Origin: JBEHWX01 sp048498995
GTDB lineage: Bacteria > Bacteroidota > Ignavibacteria > OLB7
Direction: 5' to 3'
Assembly: GCA_048498995.1 (NCBI GenBank)
Contig: JBEHWX010000050.1
Span: 1 to 41,979 of the forward strand
Length of the DNA: 41,979 bases
The notes beneath the pieces are model-generated. The model saw only the letters and a program-made list of their open reading frames with translations. It was not told the DNA's origin and searched no databases. A program made the position numbers and the translations under genes. Position 1 is the stretch's first letter; every line of letters begins with the position of its first letter. Of the stretch, positions 23,565 to 32,887 are shown piece after piece.

Positions 23565-24350
23565 ATGGATCTTCACGAGCTGCGCGACATCGCGATCGAG
23601 GCCGCCATTCAGGCTGGCCGGATCACCCTCGAATACTTCCAGACCTCCTCACTGATCGTCGAGACCAAGGAGAACCAGTCGCCGGTGACGATGGCCGACC
23701 GCCGATCGGAGGAGCGGATCAGGGAGATCATCCGCACGCACTATCCGGGACATGGAGTGCATGGCGAGGAAGAGGGGGCGAGCGTCGGCTCCGAGCCGGT
23801 CACCTGGATCGTCGATCCGCTCGACGGGACCAAATCCTTTATCCACGGCGTGCCGCTCTACGGGGTGCTGATCGGGGTTCAGGTCGAAGGGGAAGTGGCC
23901 GTCGGGGTGGTCAACATGCCGGCGCTCGGCGAGCTCTACTGGGCGGTCCGTGGCGAGGGAGCCTACTGGAACGGCCGGCGCTGCCAGGTCTCCTCGGTCT
24001 CCACTCTCGCCGACGCGACGGTGCTGACCACCGACACGCGCGGCCTGCGTCGGGATCGGGAGCGGATGGCCGGCTACCATCGCGTGAGCCAGAGGGCCGG
24101 CCTGGTGAGGGGATGGGGCGACTGCTACGGCCACATGCTCGTGGCCAGCGGACGCGCCGAGGTGATGCTCGATCCGTCGGTCTCGATCTGGGATATCGCC
24201 GCGGTCTCGGTGATCGTGGAGGAGGCCGGCGGGATCTTCACCGACTGGCGGGGGCGCCGCACGATCGGCGACGACAGCGGCGTCTCGACCAACGCGCACC
24301 TGGCCGCGCCGGTGCGGGAAGTGCTCCTGACCGCCGACGATCCGGCCTGA
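23565..24350 (+). CDS. hisN: Inositol monophosphatase family, histidinol-phosphatase HisN type
   Basis: 261 aa. The ATG at 23565 is preferred to the one at 23559 because GGAGG at 23552-23556 is then 8 nt away. Motifs: HGEEEG (metal-binding Glu), WIVDPLDGTKSFIHGVPLYG (Asp ligands; the TKSFIHG extension is characteristic of HisN), and SVSIWDIAAVSVIVEEAGG with the third metal Asp. HisN dephosphorylates L-histidinol phosphate in histidine synthesis; a general inositol or sugar phosphatase cannot be excluded because no other his gene is present. It follows the amidase gene by 26 bp on the same strand. Confidence 0.85.
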   Translation: MDLHELRDIAIEAAIQAGRITLEYFQTSSLIVETKENQSPVTMADRRSEERIREIIRTHYPGHGVHGEEEGASVGSEPVTWIVDPLDGTKSFIHGVPLYGVLIGVQVEGEVAVGVVNMPALGELYWAVRGEGAYWNGRRCQVSSVSTLADATVLTTDTRGLRRDRERMAGYHRVSQRAGLVRGWGDCYGHMLVASGRAEVMLDPSVSIWDIAAVSVIVEEAGGIFTDWRGRRTIGDDSGVSTNAHLAAPVREVLLTADDPA

Positions 24351-24387
24351 GCGGCGCGCGCGGAGACGCGCCGACATCGATCGAGGA

Positions 24388-24429
24388 AAAAACAGGCACG
24401 GCCCGTCGTTGAGTACGACGGGCCGTGCC
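24388..24429 (-). terminator. Strong terminator after the ferredoxin gene, possibly bidirectional
   Basis: A perfect 15-bp inverted repeat (GGCACGGCCCGTCGT at 24395-24409, its complement at 24415-24429, 5-nt loop) runs into TGTTTTTTCC on the minus strand. It lies between the convergent hisN and ferredoxin genes. The plus-side tail is GCATATAT. Confidence 0.9.
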
Positions 24430-24482
24430 GCATATATGCCCTGAGGGGAGCCGAGCGACCGGAGAATCCGGCCGGGGCGCGC

Positions 24483-24830
24483 TCAGTTACGGAGACGGGA
24501 GGTATCGACGAGGTTGAGGTACTCGACCTTCAGCTCGAGCTCTTCCTTCGACTCGACATGGTTCGGATCCGGGAGGCAGACATCCACCGGGCAGACGGCG
24601 GCGCACTGCGGCTCGTCGTGGAATCCGACGCACTCGGTGCATTTATCGGGGACGATGTAGAAGTAATCGGCCGACCAGAAATCGTTGGCGCCGCTCGGGG
24701 CCGGATCCGTCGGACCGTAGGCCACGCCGGCCAGGCTCCAGTTGGCGCCCCCCTCGTAGATGGCGGTGTTCGGGCACTCCGGCTCGCAGGCACCGCAGTT
24801 GATGCAATCGGTTGTAATGTAGATGCTCAT
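24483..24830 (-). CDS. 2[4Fe-4S] ferredoxin, chlorobial type
   Basis: 115 aa low-potential electron carrier. Cluster 1: C9, C12, C15, C19 (DCINCGACEPECP). Cluster 2: C64, C67, C76, C80 (KCTECVGFHDEPQCAAVCP) with the eight-residue insert between the second and third cysteines typical of this class. A loop of about 40 residues separates the two clusters, including WSLAGVAYGPTDPAPSGAND, longer than in clostridial ferredoxins and as I recall for Chlorobi and relatives. AGGAG precedes the ATG at 24830 by about 9 nt. It follows the DUF309 gene by 34 bp and is probably read from the same promoter; it ends at the strong 24395 terminator. The redox partner is not in the window. Confidence 0.93.
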   Translation of the reverse strand: MSIYITTDCINCGACEPECPNTAIYEGGANWSLAGVAYGPTDPAPSGANDFWSADYFYIVPDKCTECVGFHDEPQCAAVCPVDVCLPDPNHVESKEELELKVEYLNLVDTSRLRN

Positions 24831-24864
24831 TATATCGACTCCTGTCTACCGTTAGGACAGCATG

Positions 24865-25281
24865 TTATTCGTGTTCGTCGTTCGCCGCTTCAAGGGCGGA
24901 GAATCCGAGCGGATCGGGGGTATATGAGATCGTCGGGAAGCGCAGGTCGGATGGGGCCGGAGCCCCCTGCTCGAGCGCGCGCCCGAGCTTCTCGCGAAGC
25001 GGCGTCAGATCGGCCAGAAGCCGTTCCAGGTCGACGCCGAGATGAGGAGATGGATAATCGCGGAGCTTGTCGATCGCCTTGCCGAGCTGGCTGACGCTCC
25101 CCGGCAGGTTTCCCCGCTCGATGTGCAGCAGTCCGGCCGCGGCATGGATGATGCCCTGGAAGAACCGCCGCGACTCCCCTCGGATTGCCCGCCAGATCTC
25201 CTCGAGGGTATCGTGGCAGGCGAAGTACTCCCCTTCGTTAAATTCGGTAATGCCCGACTCGAAGGTATCGCGAAAGGACAT
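24865..25281 (-). CDS. DUF309 domain protein
   Basis: 138 aa. FNEGEYFACHDTLEEIWRAIRGESRRFFQGIIHAAAGLLHIERGN is the DUF309 signature (helical fold, E.HE.LE..W, QG.I..A...H..RGN). Function unknown in the family. The C-terminal part (about 100-138) is variable and acidic. GGGAGG lies very close to the ATG at 25281 (3 nt), a tight spacing. An AT-rich island (25316-25335, TATTATTTAAAT) lies between this gene and the divergent metallopeptidase and presumably holds promoters for both. Cotranscribed with the ferredoxin gene, so a redox-linked role is possible but unproven. Confidence 0.85.
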   Translation of the reverse strand: MSFRDTFESGITEFNEGEYFACHDTLEEIWRAIRGESRRFFQGIIHAAAGLLHIERGNLPGSVSQLGKAIDKLRDYPSPHLGVDLERLLADLTPLREKLGRALEQGAPAPSDLRFPTISYTPDPLGFSALEAANDEHE

Positions 25282-25343
25282 GAGCCTCCCAAATTAGGCC
25301 ACGCGCGGGATACGGCCGACTATTATTTAAATCCAGTCTCGAT

Positions 25344-27866
25344 ATGCGAGTTTTTCCCCGGTCCGGATCGAGCCCCGAACATACGCCGACGGCGCGACGA
25401 ATGCAGCCCACCTGGCGATGGCTTCTCGGGATCTCGCTCGTGATCACCTCCGGCACCTGGGTGCTTCCGCTGGCCCGCGAGCTTCAGTACGAGTTCTCCG
25501 CCCTGCTCGCCCTCTCCCTGAGCCTGCTGGCTGGACTGGCCGCCGTCACCGCCGGCGAGCTTCACCCGCTCCGATGGCGCATCCCCCTCCCTCCCGATGC
25601 TCCGACCGGCCATCCGCCATCCGACGGATCGGACGATGACCGCCGCGGGCTGCACCGCCTCGTGGCCACCGTGGTGATGCTCTCGCTGGCGCCGCTCGCC
25701 GTGGAGATTCTCCACGCGCTCGCGACCGGGGAGTGCGGGCTGATCGAGGGAACCGCCTGGTACCTCCTGCTGGCGCCGCCGGCCGCCGTGATATCCCTGC
25801 TGATCGGGCTCCTCTGCCGGATGATGACACGCCGCCGCTGGCTCCGCGTTCTCCTCTTTCTCCTGATCTGGAGCGGAAGCCTGCTCCGGGGCGCCGTCGA
25901 GGCCTACACCGGGCCGCACATCTACCTCTATGCCTGGCAGGTCGGATTCTTCCCCGGCGGTTCCTGGGACCCGGAGCTGCCGATCACCCTCCGGCTCATT
26001 CTTTATCGCCTGGCGCAGCTCGCGCTGGCCGGCGGACTCTTCACCGTGATCGTCGAGCTTCGACGCGCCACGCGTGACGATACCTCGCATGGCGATACCT
26101 CGCGTGGCGATGCCTCGCGGCTGTCGATGCCCTCGTGGCGGCTGCCGGCGCCGGTCGTCTACACGGGGCTCGTCGCGACGGCCGCGCTGGCGCTGATCCC
26201 ATTCCGCGCGGAGCTGGGGCTCACCCGCACCAACGCGTGGCTCCGCCAGCAGCTCGGCGACTCCCTGGCAACGCGCCACGCGATTATCTACTTCGACCGC
26301 GCCGCCACCGACTCCCTCTCCCTCTGGCGCGCCGCTCGGATGACCGATTTCTACATCGAGCGCCACGCGGCACTGCTCGGCATCGCGCCGGCGCGCGTCG
26401 GCCGGATCAGTTTCTACCTGCATCCGAGCGCGGAGCGGCAGAAGGAATATGTCGGCACCAGCTCCGCCAGCTTCACCAAGCCGTGGGCGCGGATGCTGAA
26501 CATTCCGCAGGAGCGGGTCGGCGACGTGCTCGAGCATGAGCTGGCGCATATCGTGATCGCCCCGTTCGGCCGCGTGCTCGGCATCTCCCTTTCGCAGGGA
26601 CTATTGGAGGGGGCGGCCGTGGCGATGACCGGGGACGAGGGATGGCTCACGCTCCACGAATACGCCGGCGCCGCCTACCACGAGCTCTCCCCGCCGTCGA
26701 TCGACAGGATCATGGGAACCGGCGGCTTCACCTCGATCAACACATCGCTCGCCTATCTGCTGGCCGGCTCCTTCTCGCGCTGGCTGATCGATACCTACGG
26801 CATCCGTCGCTACCTCGCGCTCTACGGCTCCGGCGATTATGAGAAGATCTACGGAGCGCCGCTGGCAACGATGGCCGCGCGCTATCGTGCCTTTCTCGAA
26901 ACCGAGCTTCCACCCGTGCCCCCCTCGGCCGACATGCTCCGCTACTACTACGGCGGAGGATCGTTCTTCGCGCAGCGCTGTCTGCGGCGGCTGGCTACCC
27001 TGAACCGGCGGGGCTACGACAGGCTCGCCGAGGAGCGCTACGACGAGGCGATCGACGCGTTCCGCGAATCGATGGAAGAGGGAATCTCCACCTCGGCGCG
27101 GCTCGGCGTGCTCCGCTCCCTGGCCGGCCTCGGACGCTACCGGACCGTGCTCGATTCCATGCGGGTCTATCTGGCCGATTCCCTCTGGCAGCCGTTCCTC
27201 CCCTCCCTTCTCGATGCCGGCGACGCTCACTGGGCGCTCGGCCGCCTGGACAGCGCCTCCGGGATCTATCGTCGCGCGCTCGGTTACGGCGTCTCGACCA
27301 CGCTCGGCACCCGCGCGGCGCTGCGGCTCTACTTCATCCAGGCTTCCCCACCGCTCGCCGCCGCCATGCGCACCTACTTCACCCGATCGCTCGATCCGGT
27401 GGAGCGGGTCGATCTTCTCCGCCGGGCACGCCGCCTTGCCACGGATGCCCGCGAGCGCCGCGTGCTCGACCTGATGGCCGCCTCCTGGACCTACGCCCGC
27501 TACCCGAAGTATACCCTCGCCGGGCTCGTCGACGACTCTCTCGCCGGAAGCAGGTCCATGCGGCCGCCGGCCCCTCCGCCCGCGTCGGAGCGGGAAACGC
27601 TGGCGCTCTTCGCCGAGGAATCGCTCAGGCACACGCTCGCCGATCTCTCCCTCATCGGGATCCTCGCTCAAACCGCGAACGGCGGAGCCGACGACGACCC
27701 GAGCTCCGGAGCGATCGACGCCGGGTTTCCGAGCGTGGAGCTTCGCCGCGCCGTCGCCATCTGGCTGCCGGGGACTCCGCTGCCGAGCCCGAGGAGCCAG
27801 AACGAGGAAAGGACCGAGCGCCGGGCGCTCATCGAGTTCGCGCGCCGTCATCCGGTCCTTCCCTGA
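25344..27866 (+). CDS. Membrane gluzincin metallopeptidase with repeat-type C-terminal region
   Basis: 840 aa (ATG 25344; an alternative ATG at 25401 would start MQPTWRWLLG). About seven hydrophobic segments lie in residues 23-300. A catalytic-type zinc motif, HELAH at 398-402 in RVGDVLEHELAHIVIAPFG, is followed by LLEGAAVAM with the likely third ligand E422, as in the peptidase-MA-like (gluzincin) group. Residues about 560-680 look like TPR-type helical pairs (YDEAIDAFRESMEEGISTSARLGVLRSLAGL, the DSASGIYRRALGYG region). The low-complexity loop TRDDTSHGDTSRGDASR is encoded by a 15-bp repeat. The substrate is unknown. Transcribed divergently from DUF309; ends convergently with the 1212-aa gene. 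Confidence 0.75.
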   Translation: MRVFPRSGSSPEHTPTARRMQPTWRWLLGISLVITSGTWVLPLARELQYEFSALLALSLSLLAGLAAVTAGELHPLRWRIPLPPDAPTGHPPSDGSDDDRRGLHRLVATVVMLSLAPLAVEILHALATGECGLIEGTAWYLLLAPPAAVISLLIGLLCRMMTRRRWLRVLLFLLIWSGSLLRGAVEAYTGPHIYLYAWQVGFFPGGSWDPELPITLRLILYRLAQLALAGGLFTVIVELRRATRDDTSHGDTSRGDASRLSMPSWRLPAPVVYTGLVATAALALIPFRAELGLTRTNAWLRQQLGDSLATRHAIIYFDRAATDSLSLWRAARMTDFYIERHAALLGIAPARVGRISFYLHPSAERQKEYVGTSSASFTKPWARMLNIPQERVGDVLEHELAHIVIAPFGRVLGISLSQGLLEGAAVAMTGDEGWLTLHEYAGAAYHELSPPSIDRIMGTGGFTSINTSLAYLLAGSFSRWLIDTYGIRRYLALYGSGDYEKIYGAPLATMAARYRAFLETELPPVPPSADMLRYYYGGGSFFAQRCLRRLATLNRRGYDRLAEERYDEAIDAFRESMEEGISTSARLGVLRSLAGLGRYRTVLDSMRVYLADSLWQPFLPSLLDAGDAHWALGRLDSASGIYRRALGYGVSTTLGTRAALRLYFIQASPPLAAAMRTYFTRSLDPVERVDLLRRARRLATDARERRVLDLMAASWTYARYPKYTLAGLVDDSLAGSRSMRPPAPPPASERETLALFAEESLRHTLADLSLIGILAQTANGGADDDPSSGAIDAGFPSVELRRAVAIWLPGTPLPSPRSQNEERTERRALIEFARRHPVLP
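26071..26115 (+). repeat. In-gene 15-bp tandem repeat, three copies
   Basis: Copies at 26071-26085, 26086-26100 and 26101-26115 (CGCGTGACGATACCT and two variants) keep the frame and encode the RxDDTSHGDTSRGDAS loop between two membrane segments of the metallopeptidase. Confidence 0.8.
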
Positions 27867-27908
27867 TCTACGATTCGATAGCCGGAGTCTTCATCCTCCA
27901 GCGGTCAT

Positions 27909-27937
27909 CGCGGGCGGCCAGAGGCGCCGCTCCCGCG
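27909..27937. terminator. Hairpin between convergent genes
   Basis: CGCGGGCGGC (27909-27918) pairs with GCCG-CT-CCCGCG (27926-27937) with a 2-nt bulge. No T-run follows in either direction. It is the only structure in the 73-bp convergent spacer 27867-27939. Confidence 0.35.
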
Positions 27938-27939
27938 GA

Positions 27940-30900
27940 TCACTTCACGATCACGAACGGCCTCACGTCACGATCGCCGGAAGCGGTCTCGATCGTGATG
28001 TAGTAGACGCCGCTCGGCACTCCCTCCACCGAGACCGGTACCGTCCGGACACCGGCCTCATAGGAAGCGTCGGCAACGTGCGCCACCAGATCGCCGGCCG
28101 GCGTATACAGATCGATCGTCACTCCCTGACGCGCGGCCAGCTCGAAGGTCAGCGTGGCCGTGGTCCGGACCGGATTCGGCATCACGCCGGTGATCGCGGC
28201 TCCCATCGACGCGCGCGAGGTCGGCACGGAGCTGACGCCGGTGGTCGAGAAGATCTTCGCGCGGAACTGCAGGATGGTGCCGCTCGTGTCGGTGGCGAAG
28301 TAAGCGCGCTCGCCGGGCGCGGTCGCGCTCGGGTCCATCGTGAGCCCGAAGAAGACCGGCAGCGCGGTGCCGCCGCTGACGACGGCCGGGACCACCTCGG
28401 CGATCTCCGCCGGCCCGTTGGTCGTGATGCGATGCAGCTCGCCGGGGAAGAACGCGAACAGATCCCGCCCGTTGACCCCCTGAATGTAGCCGTTGCCGTT
28501 CCAGACCAGCCCGCGGCGGATGCCGCCGGTGAGCCCCTGGAGCGGGCCATGCGTTTCGATGGTCGCGCCATCCTCCGGGTTGATCACGTAGATCGTGCCG
28601 TTGTCCCCCGGGGAGAAGATCGCCAGCGCCGTGGTGGCGCCCGAGGGAACCACCGCGATGCCGGAGGCCGAGCCGGTCGGCAGCGTCACGGTCGAGGCGG
28701 ACACGCCGTTGGTATCCATGCGATAGACCTTCGGGTTGGCGCCGTTGGCATCGGCCACCAGGGCATAGAAGATTCCCCGCTTGGCGTCGAAGTCGAGATC
28801 GCGCACCGTTCCGGGAATGCCGCGCCGCACCAGCGTGTCCCGCTTGGTCAGCAGCGGCAGCTTGAACCGGACCAGCGTGTCGGTTCCGCGCACCGTGGCC
28901 CAGAGCGCGTCGCCGCGGACGGCGAGCGCCTCGGCGATCACCCCCTTCTTGCCGAGATCGGTGATGTTGGCCACCGGCGAGAGCGTGAACGCGCCGGAGA
29001 TCACCACCTGATCCCCGCCGATCTGCTCCACCTTCACCACCGCCCGCGTGGTGCGGATCAGCGGCGTGGTGAAGACCACGGAGTCGGCCGCGATGTCGGC
29101 GGCCACGGTATCATACGTCGCTCCGCCATCGTAGCTGATCAGCACGCGCACGCGGCCGGTGAAGCCGATCCAGCGGATCGCAAGCGCTCCCGGTGAGGTG
29201 AACGTCTGGCCGCCGCTCGGAGAGAGGAGCAGCGGCTGCGGCTGCGGCGAGGCGATGCTGACGCGGAACATCGAGCGTCCATGCGTGGCAGCTATCAGCG
29301 ACTTGCTGGAGCGATGGATCCGGAGATCGGCCACCGGCGCCAGCGCCAGACCGTCGTTGAACGGCAGCCAGTAGGAGTCGCGCTCCATGCTGACGAACAC
29401 GCCGGCATCGGTGCCGACGAAGACGTGGCCGGGATTGTCGGGATCGATCTCGACCGCGCTGCACGGGATGTCCGGAAGGTTCCTCGAGATGTTCGTGAAG
29501 CTCGCCCCGGCGTCGGTGGAGCGGAAGACGTGCCCCGCCCCGAATCCGGAGAGGGTGACGTAGACCGTCCGCTGATCGACCGGGTCGTAGCGGATCTGCG
29601 TGATGAAGCGCGCCGGCACGCCGGTCGAGGATTTCCAGTTGGCGCCGCCGTCGGTCGAGTACCGGAGATCCCCCGCGTTGGTTCCCACCATCATCTTCAT
29701 CGCGTCGAGCGGGGAGAGCCCGATCGCCGTGATCTTCTTGGAGGTGTTCTTCACGTAGTTCGAATCCGGGATCAGCTTGGTCCAGGACTGGCTCGTGCGC
29801 GGATTCGAGTTCCGCCAGAGATAGGTGCGGCCGGTGTAGAGCGTCCGCTTGTCGGCCGGGCTCATCGCGATCGGCGTGGACCAGTAGCCCTTGTCGTTGG
29901 CCAGCTCCCCGAGGTCGAGCTGCACCCGCTGGTTGAGCGTCGAGGAGGAGGTTGCGTTGATCCGGTAGAGCGGGCTGCCGTTGTAGTTCTCGGCGTAGAT
30001 GTAGTTCGGATCGGTCATGTCCACGGTGACGTAGAACCCATCCCCCTGCAGCACGCGATCCCAGCTCTGCGCGTATTTCGATTCGTCGAACGAGCCGTGC
30101 GTGCCGTTGTCCTGCGTGCCGCCGTAGACCCGGTACTGCCGCGACTGGTCCACGTCCATCGCGTAGTACTGCGAGGTCGGGAGGCTGTTGGACAGGCGGG
30201 TCCACTTGGTGCCGATGTTCGAGGAGATGTAGAGGCCGCCGTCGTTGCCGAGGTAGACCTGATCCGGCGTGGTCGGGTCCGGGGAGAAGGTGAGCACGTG
30301 CTGGTCCGGGTGCGCCACGCCCCCCTGATACACGAAGGTGACGTTGTTGAAGGTCTTGCCGGAATCGGTGGAGCGGTAGACGTCGATGCCGCCGATCAGC
30401 ACCACGCCCGGTCGGGTCGGGTGCACGGCGATGCAGTGGTCGTACCACCCCTGCTCGTTGAAGAAGCTCTCGTCCAGCGCCTTGGTCAGCGTCCAGCTCC
30501 TGCCGCCGTCGCTCGACATGTAGATATCGGCCAGGTGGCGCGAGCTGCTGGGGGCGTTGCGGGCCACCAGCACGTAGAGACGCGTGGTATCGGTCGGCGA
30601 GATCGCGATGCTCAGGCGCACTCCCTTGGAGACCGTCATCCCCTCCATCGAGAGGGCGAACGTCTTCCCACCATCGTCCGAGCGATAGACCGAGGCGTTG
30701 GTGGCGATGAAGACGTTGTTCGGATTGCGCGGGTTGACCGTCATGTCGAACACGGTCGAGCTCTGCGTGAAGGTCTTGTCCCAGGTCTTGCCGCCGTCGC
30801 TCGTCCGGTAGAAGCCTCCCCCCGACTTGGCCGCGGCCACGTACACCACGTCGTGGTCGCGCGGGTTGACGACGATCTTGGAGATGGCGCCGACGCTGGT

Positions 30901-31578
30901 GAGCCCGGCGTTCACCCAGCTCTCGCCGTTGTCGGTCGACTTGAAGATGCCGTCGCCGAGATAGGCGTCGATATTGGAGGTGTTCTCGCCGGTGCCGGCG
31001 TAGATGACGCGGGGATTGACCGGATCGATCGCCACGGCGCAGACCGAGAGGGCCGACTGGGTATCGAACGTCGTGCTCCAGGAGGTGCCGGCGTCGGTGG
31101 TGCGCCAGACGCCGCCGGAGGCGACGCCGATGAAGATGGTGCGGGGATCGAGCTGGTTGATCGCGATCGAGCGCGTTCTGCCGCTCCAGTTGTAGGGGCC
31201 GATCTGCTCCCACCGGCTGGCGGCCAGCAACGAGCTCCCGTTCCGCTTGGCCAGCGCCAGGCGCTCGGTCTCGGCCTGTACCTGACGGATGGCCGCGGCG
31301 CGCGCGCCGGCCGGGATCATGTCGTACGGGAACCGACGCTGAAAGCGGAACCACTCCTCGCGGCCCGAGACATCCTCCCCCGCGGCACGCTTGGTGGAAT
31401 CCTCCGACTGCCGGTGCGCGGACTCGAGGCTTTCCAGATCGCCGTGAGCATCATATTCCGGCTCCCGCTCCTGCGCGCTCGCGACGAACGAAAGGGAGAG
31501 GAGCAACGACGAGAGAAGAGCGAAACGGCGAAGCACGCCTCGGCCGACCAGGGCCCGATGCAGTATGAATCCCTTCAT
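27940..31578 (-). CDS. Large secreted Asp-box (BNR/VPS10-like) protein with type IX-like C-terminal module
   Basis: 1212 aa. The signal peptide ends near ASAQEREPE (about residue 36). Residues about 120-760 form a beta-propeller-like region with at least eight Asp boxes ([ST]xDxGxxW/F), for example TTDAGTSW, STDNGESW, TSDGGKTW, SSDGGRSW and STDGGANW, each preceded by a strand such as VIYAGTGEN or VFVGTDAGVF. This is the sortilin/exo-sialidase-type repeat seen in many extracellular proteins of the phylum. Residues about 770-1120 form further beta-rich domains. The end (MPNPVRTTATLTFEL, SGVYYITIETASGDRDVRPF) is a Por/type IX-like secretion module. Enzymatic activity is not implied by Asp boxes. 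No clear ribosome site precedes the ATG at 31578. Confidence 0.85.
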   Translation of the reverse strand: MKGFILHRALVGRGVLRRFALLSSLLLSLSFVASAQEREPEYDAHGDLESLESAHRQSEDSTKRAAGEDVSGREEWFRFQRRFPYDMIPAGARAAAIRQVQAETERLALAKRNGSSLLAASRWEQIGPYNWSGRTRSIAINQLDPRTIFIGVASGGVWRTTDAGTSWSTTFDTQSALSVCAVAIDPVNPRVIYAGTGENTSNIDAYLGDGIFKSTDNGESWVNAGLTSVGAISKIVVNPRDHDVVYVAAAKSGGGFYRTSDGGKTWDKTFTQSSTVFDMTVNPRNPNNVFIATNASVYRSDDGGKTFALSMEGMTVSKGVRLSIAISPTDTTRLYVLVARNAPSSSRHLADIYMSSDGGRSWTLTKALDESFFNEQGWYDHCIAVHPTRPGVVLIGGIDVYRSTDSGKTFNNVTFVYQGGVAHPDQHVLTFSPDPTTPDQVYLGNDGGLYISSNIGTKWTRLSNSLPTSQYYAMDVDQSRQYRVYGGTQDNGTHGSFDESKYAQSWDRVLQGDGFYVTVDMTDPNYIYAENYNGSPLYRINATSSSTLNQRVQLDLGELANDKGYWSTPIAMSPADKRTLYTGRTYLWRNSNPRTSQSWTKLIPDSNYVKNTSKKITAIGLSPLDAMKMMVGTNAGDLRYSTDGGANWKSSTGVPARFITQIRYDPVDQRTVYVTLSGFGAGHVFRSTDAGASFTNISRNLPDIPCSAVEIDPDNPGHVFVGTDAGVFVSMERDSYWLPFNDGLALAPVADLRIHRSSKSLIAATHGRSMFRVSIASPQPQPLLLSPSGGQTFTSPGALAIRWIGFTGRVRVLISYDGGATYDTVAADIAADSVVFTTPLIRTTRAVVKVEQIGGDQVVISGAFTLSPVANITDLGKKGVIAEALAVRGDALWATVRGTDTLVRFKLPLLTKRDTLVRRGIPGTVRDLDFDAKRGIFYALVADANGANPKVYRMDTNGVSASTVTLPTGSASGIAVVPSGATTALAIFSPGDNGTIYVINPEDGATIETHGPLQGLTGGIRRGLVWNGNGYIQGVNGRDLFAFFPGELHRITTNGPAEIAEVVPAVVSGGTALPVFFGLTMDPSATAPGERAYFATDTSGTILQFRAKIFSTTGVSSVPTSRASMGAAITGVMPNPVRTTATLTFELAARQGVTIDLYTPAGDLVAHVADASYEAGVRTVPVSVEGVPSGVYYITIETASGDRDVRPFVIVK

Positions 31579-31854
31579 GTTGTATGATCTATTGACGGAA
31601 GTCTCTCAGGTTCGGCACGAGAGAGCTGGGTCCAGGCGTTCGGCTCCCGGTGGGAAGGAGGGAGAAAGGTGAAGATACTTCGATCGGAGCCAATCTCGGT
31701 AGGCACTCCCGGCGGCGGCTCGGCCGGCGCCCGGATTCGATGTATTTTCCGCCGCTTTCGGCCTTCGAGCATCCCCGAGGATGAAGCGCCGATGCGCCCC
31801 CCATCGAACGACACCCGGCGACGCCGGGAGCTTTCACTCCGACCGATTGCAACG
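31579..31854. promoter_or_regulatory. Divergent intergenic region
   Basis: 276 bp separate the 1212-aa gene (minus) and the BtuF-like gene (plus) and must hold both promoters. TGTATTTTCC near 31740 is the only AT-rich box and is a weak match to TAnnTTTG. No repeat or convincing operator was seen. Confidence 0.3.
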
Positions 31855-32838
31855 ATGAATTCCATCGACTCTCCGAGCCGATCCCCTCTCCATGCGCTCT
31901 TGGTGACGATCATCCTGGGGCTCCTAGTCTCCGCCTGCGCCCCCGAGCGGGCCCCGGACACGCGATCAGCCGCCCCCTCGGCCGATTCCGCCGGGCCGGT
32001 CCGCCTGCGCGATGCCTACGGCGAGGATGTCACGCTCCCCCATCCGGCCAGACGGATCGTCTCGCTGGCGCCGAACCTGACCGAGACCGTCGCCGCCATC
32101 GGCGCCACAGATCTTCTGGTGGGGCGGACCGCCTACTGCGATTATCCCCCGGAAGTGCTCAAGGTGCCGGTCATCGCCGATCTGCAAACGATCCGCTACG
32201 AGGCGGTGCTCCAGCGGAAGCCGGATCTGGTGCTGATGAGCTGGGCCGGCAACATCGGATCGAATTATGACAAGCTGAAACAGCTGGGACTCCGTCCCTA
32301 TCTGCTCGGCGCGGCGAATCTCCACGGCGTGATCAACGCCATCGACACCATCGGCCTCCTGGTCGGACGTGGCGCCCAGGCGCGCGCGGTCTCCAACCGG
32401 CTCCGCGCGGAGGTGGACTCGATCGGCGCCCTCGCCGCCGCAGCTCCCAGGGTCTCCGTCTTCGTGGTGATCGACAAGGCGCCGCTGATGACCGTCAGCA
32501 AAGGGTTCCTGAACGACCTGATCGACGCGGCCGGCGGAACGAACATCGCGGCCGGCGCCATCACCGCCTACCCCCTCTACAACCGTGAGGAGCTGCTGCG
32601 CCGAGATCCGGACGTGATCCTGATCCCCTGGACCTCCACCGACATCATCCCGGAAATGCTGCGGACCTATCCGGAATGGCAACGGCTCCGCGCCGTGCGG
32701 GAAAAGCGGATCTACGCCTTGCCACGCGATATTCTCTTCCGCCCGGGTCCGCGCCTCGGCCAGGGACTCCGCTCGATCTTCGAGGCGCTGCACGGAGCCG
32801 ATCCGGATTCCCTCTTCCGCCGATACTCCGGGTCGTGA
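31855..32838 (+). CDS. Periplasmic binding lipoprotein, BtuF/FhuD-like
   Basis: 327 aa from the ATG at 31855. The frame is open further upstream, but only this start places a lipoprotein signal correctly: hydrophobic ALLVTIILGLLVSAC with the lipidated Cys at residue 28. The periplasmic binding domain (PF01497 type) starts with VRLRDAYGEDVTLPHPARRIVSLAPNLTETVAAIGA and includes VGRTAYCDYPPEV, KPDLVLMSWAGN and VREKRIYALP, matching cobalamin/iron-siderophore binders. Cobalamin is the more likely ligand from the YCDYPPEV motif, but no btuCD genes are near. Followed after 49 bp by the unknown secreted gene. Confidence 0.88.
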   Translation: MNSIDSPSRSPLHALLVTIILGLLVSACAPERAPDTRSAAPSADSAGPVRLRDAYGEDVTLPHPARRIVSLAPNLTETVAAIGATDLLVGRTAYCDYPPEVLKVPVIADLQTIRYEAVLQRKPDLVLMSWAGNIGSNYDKLKQLGLRPYLLGAANLHGVINAIDTIGLLVGRGAQARAVSNRLRAEVDSIGALAAAAPRVSVFVVIDKAPLMTVSKGFLNDLIDAAGGTNIAAGAITAYPLYNREELLRRDPDVILIPWTSTDIIPEMLRTYPEWQRLRAVREKRIYALPRDILFRPGPRLGQGLRSIFEALHGADPDSLFRRYSGS

Positions 32839-32887
32839 TATCGGCCGGCCTCCCCCATCACCTTTGATGTCTCCACGGAGAACGAGC

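Noticed and set aside
29281..31587. 768-codon plus-strand frame opposite the Asp-box gene
   Set aside because: Composition typical of an antisense shadow in GC-rich DNA; the minus frame has signal peptide, Asp boxes and sorting tail.
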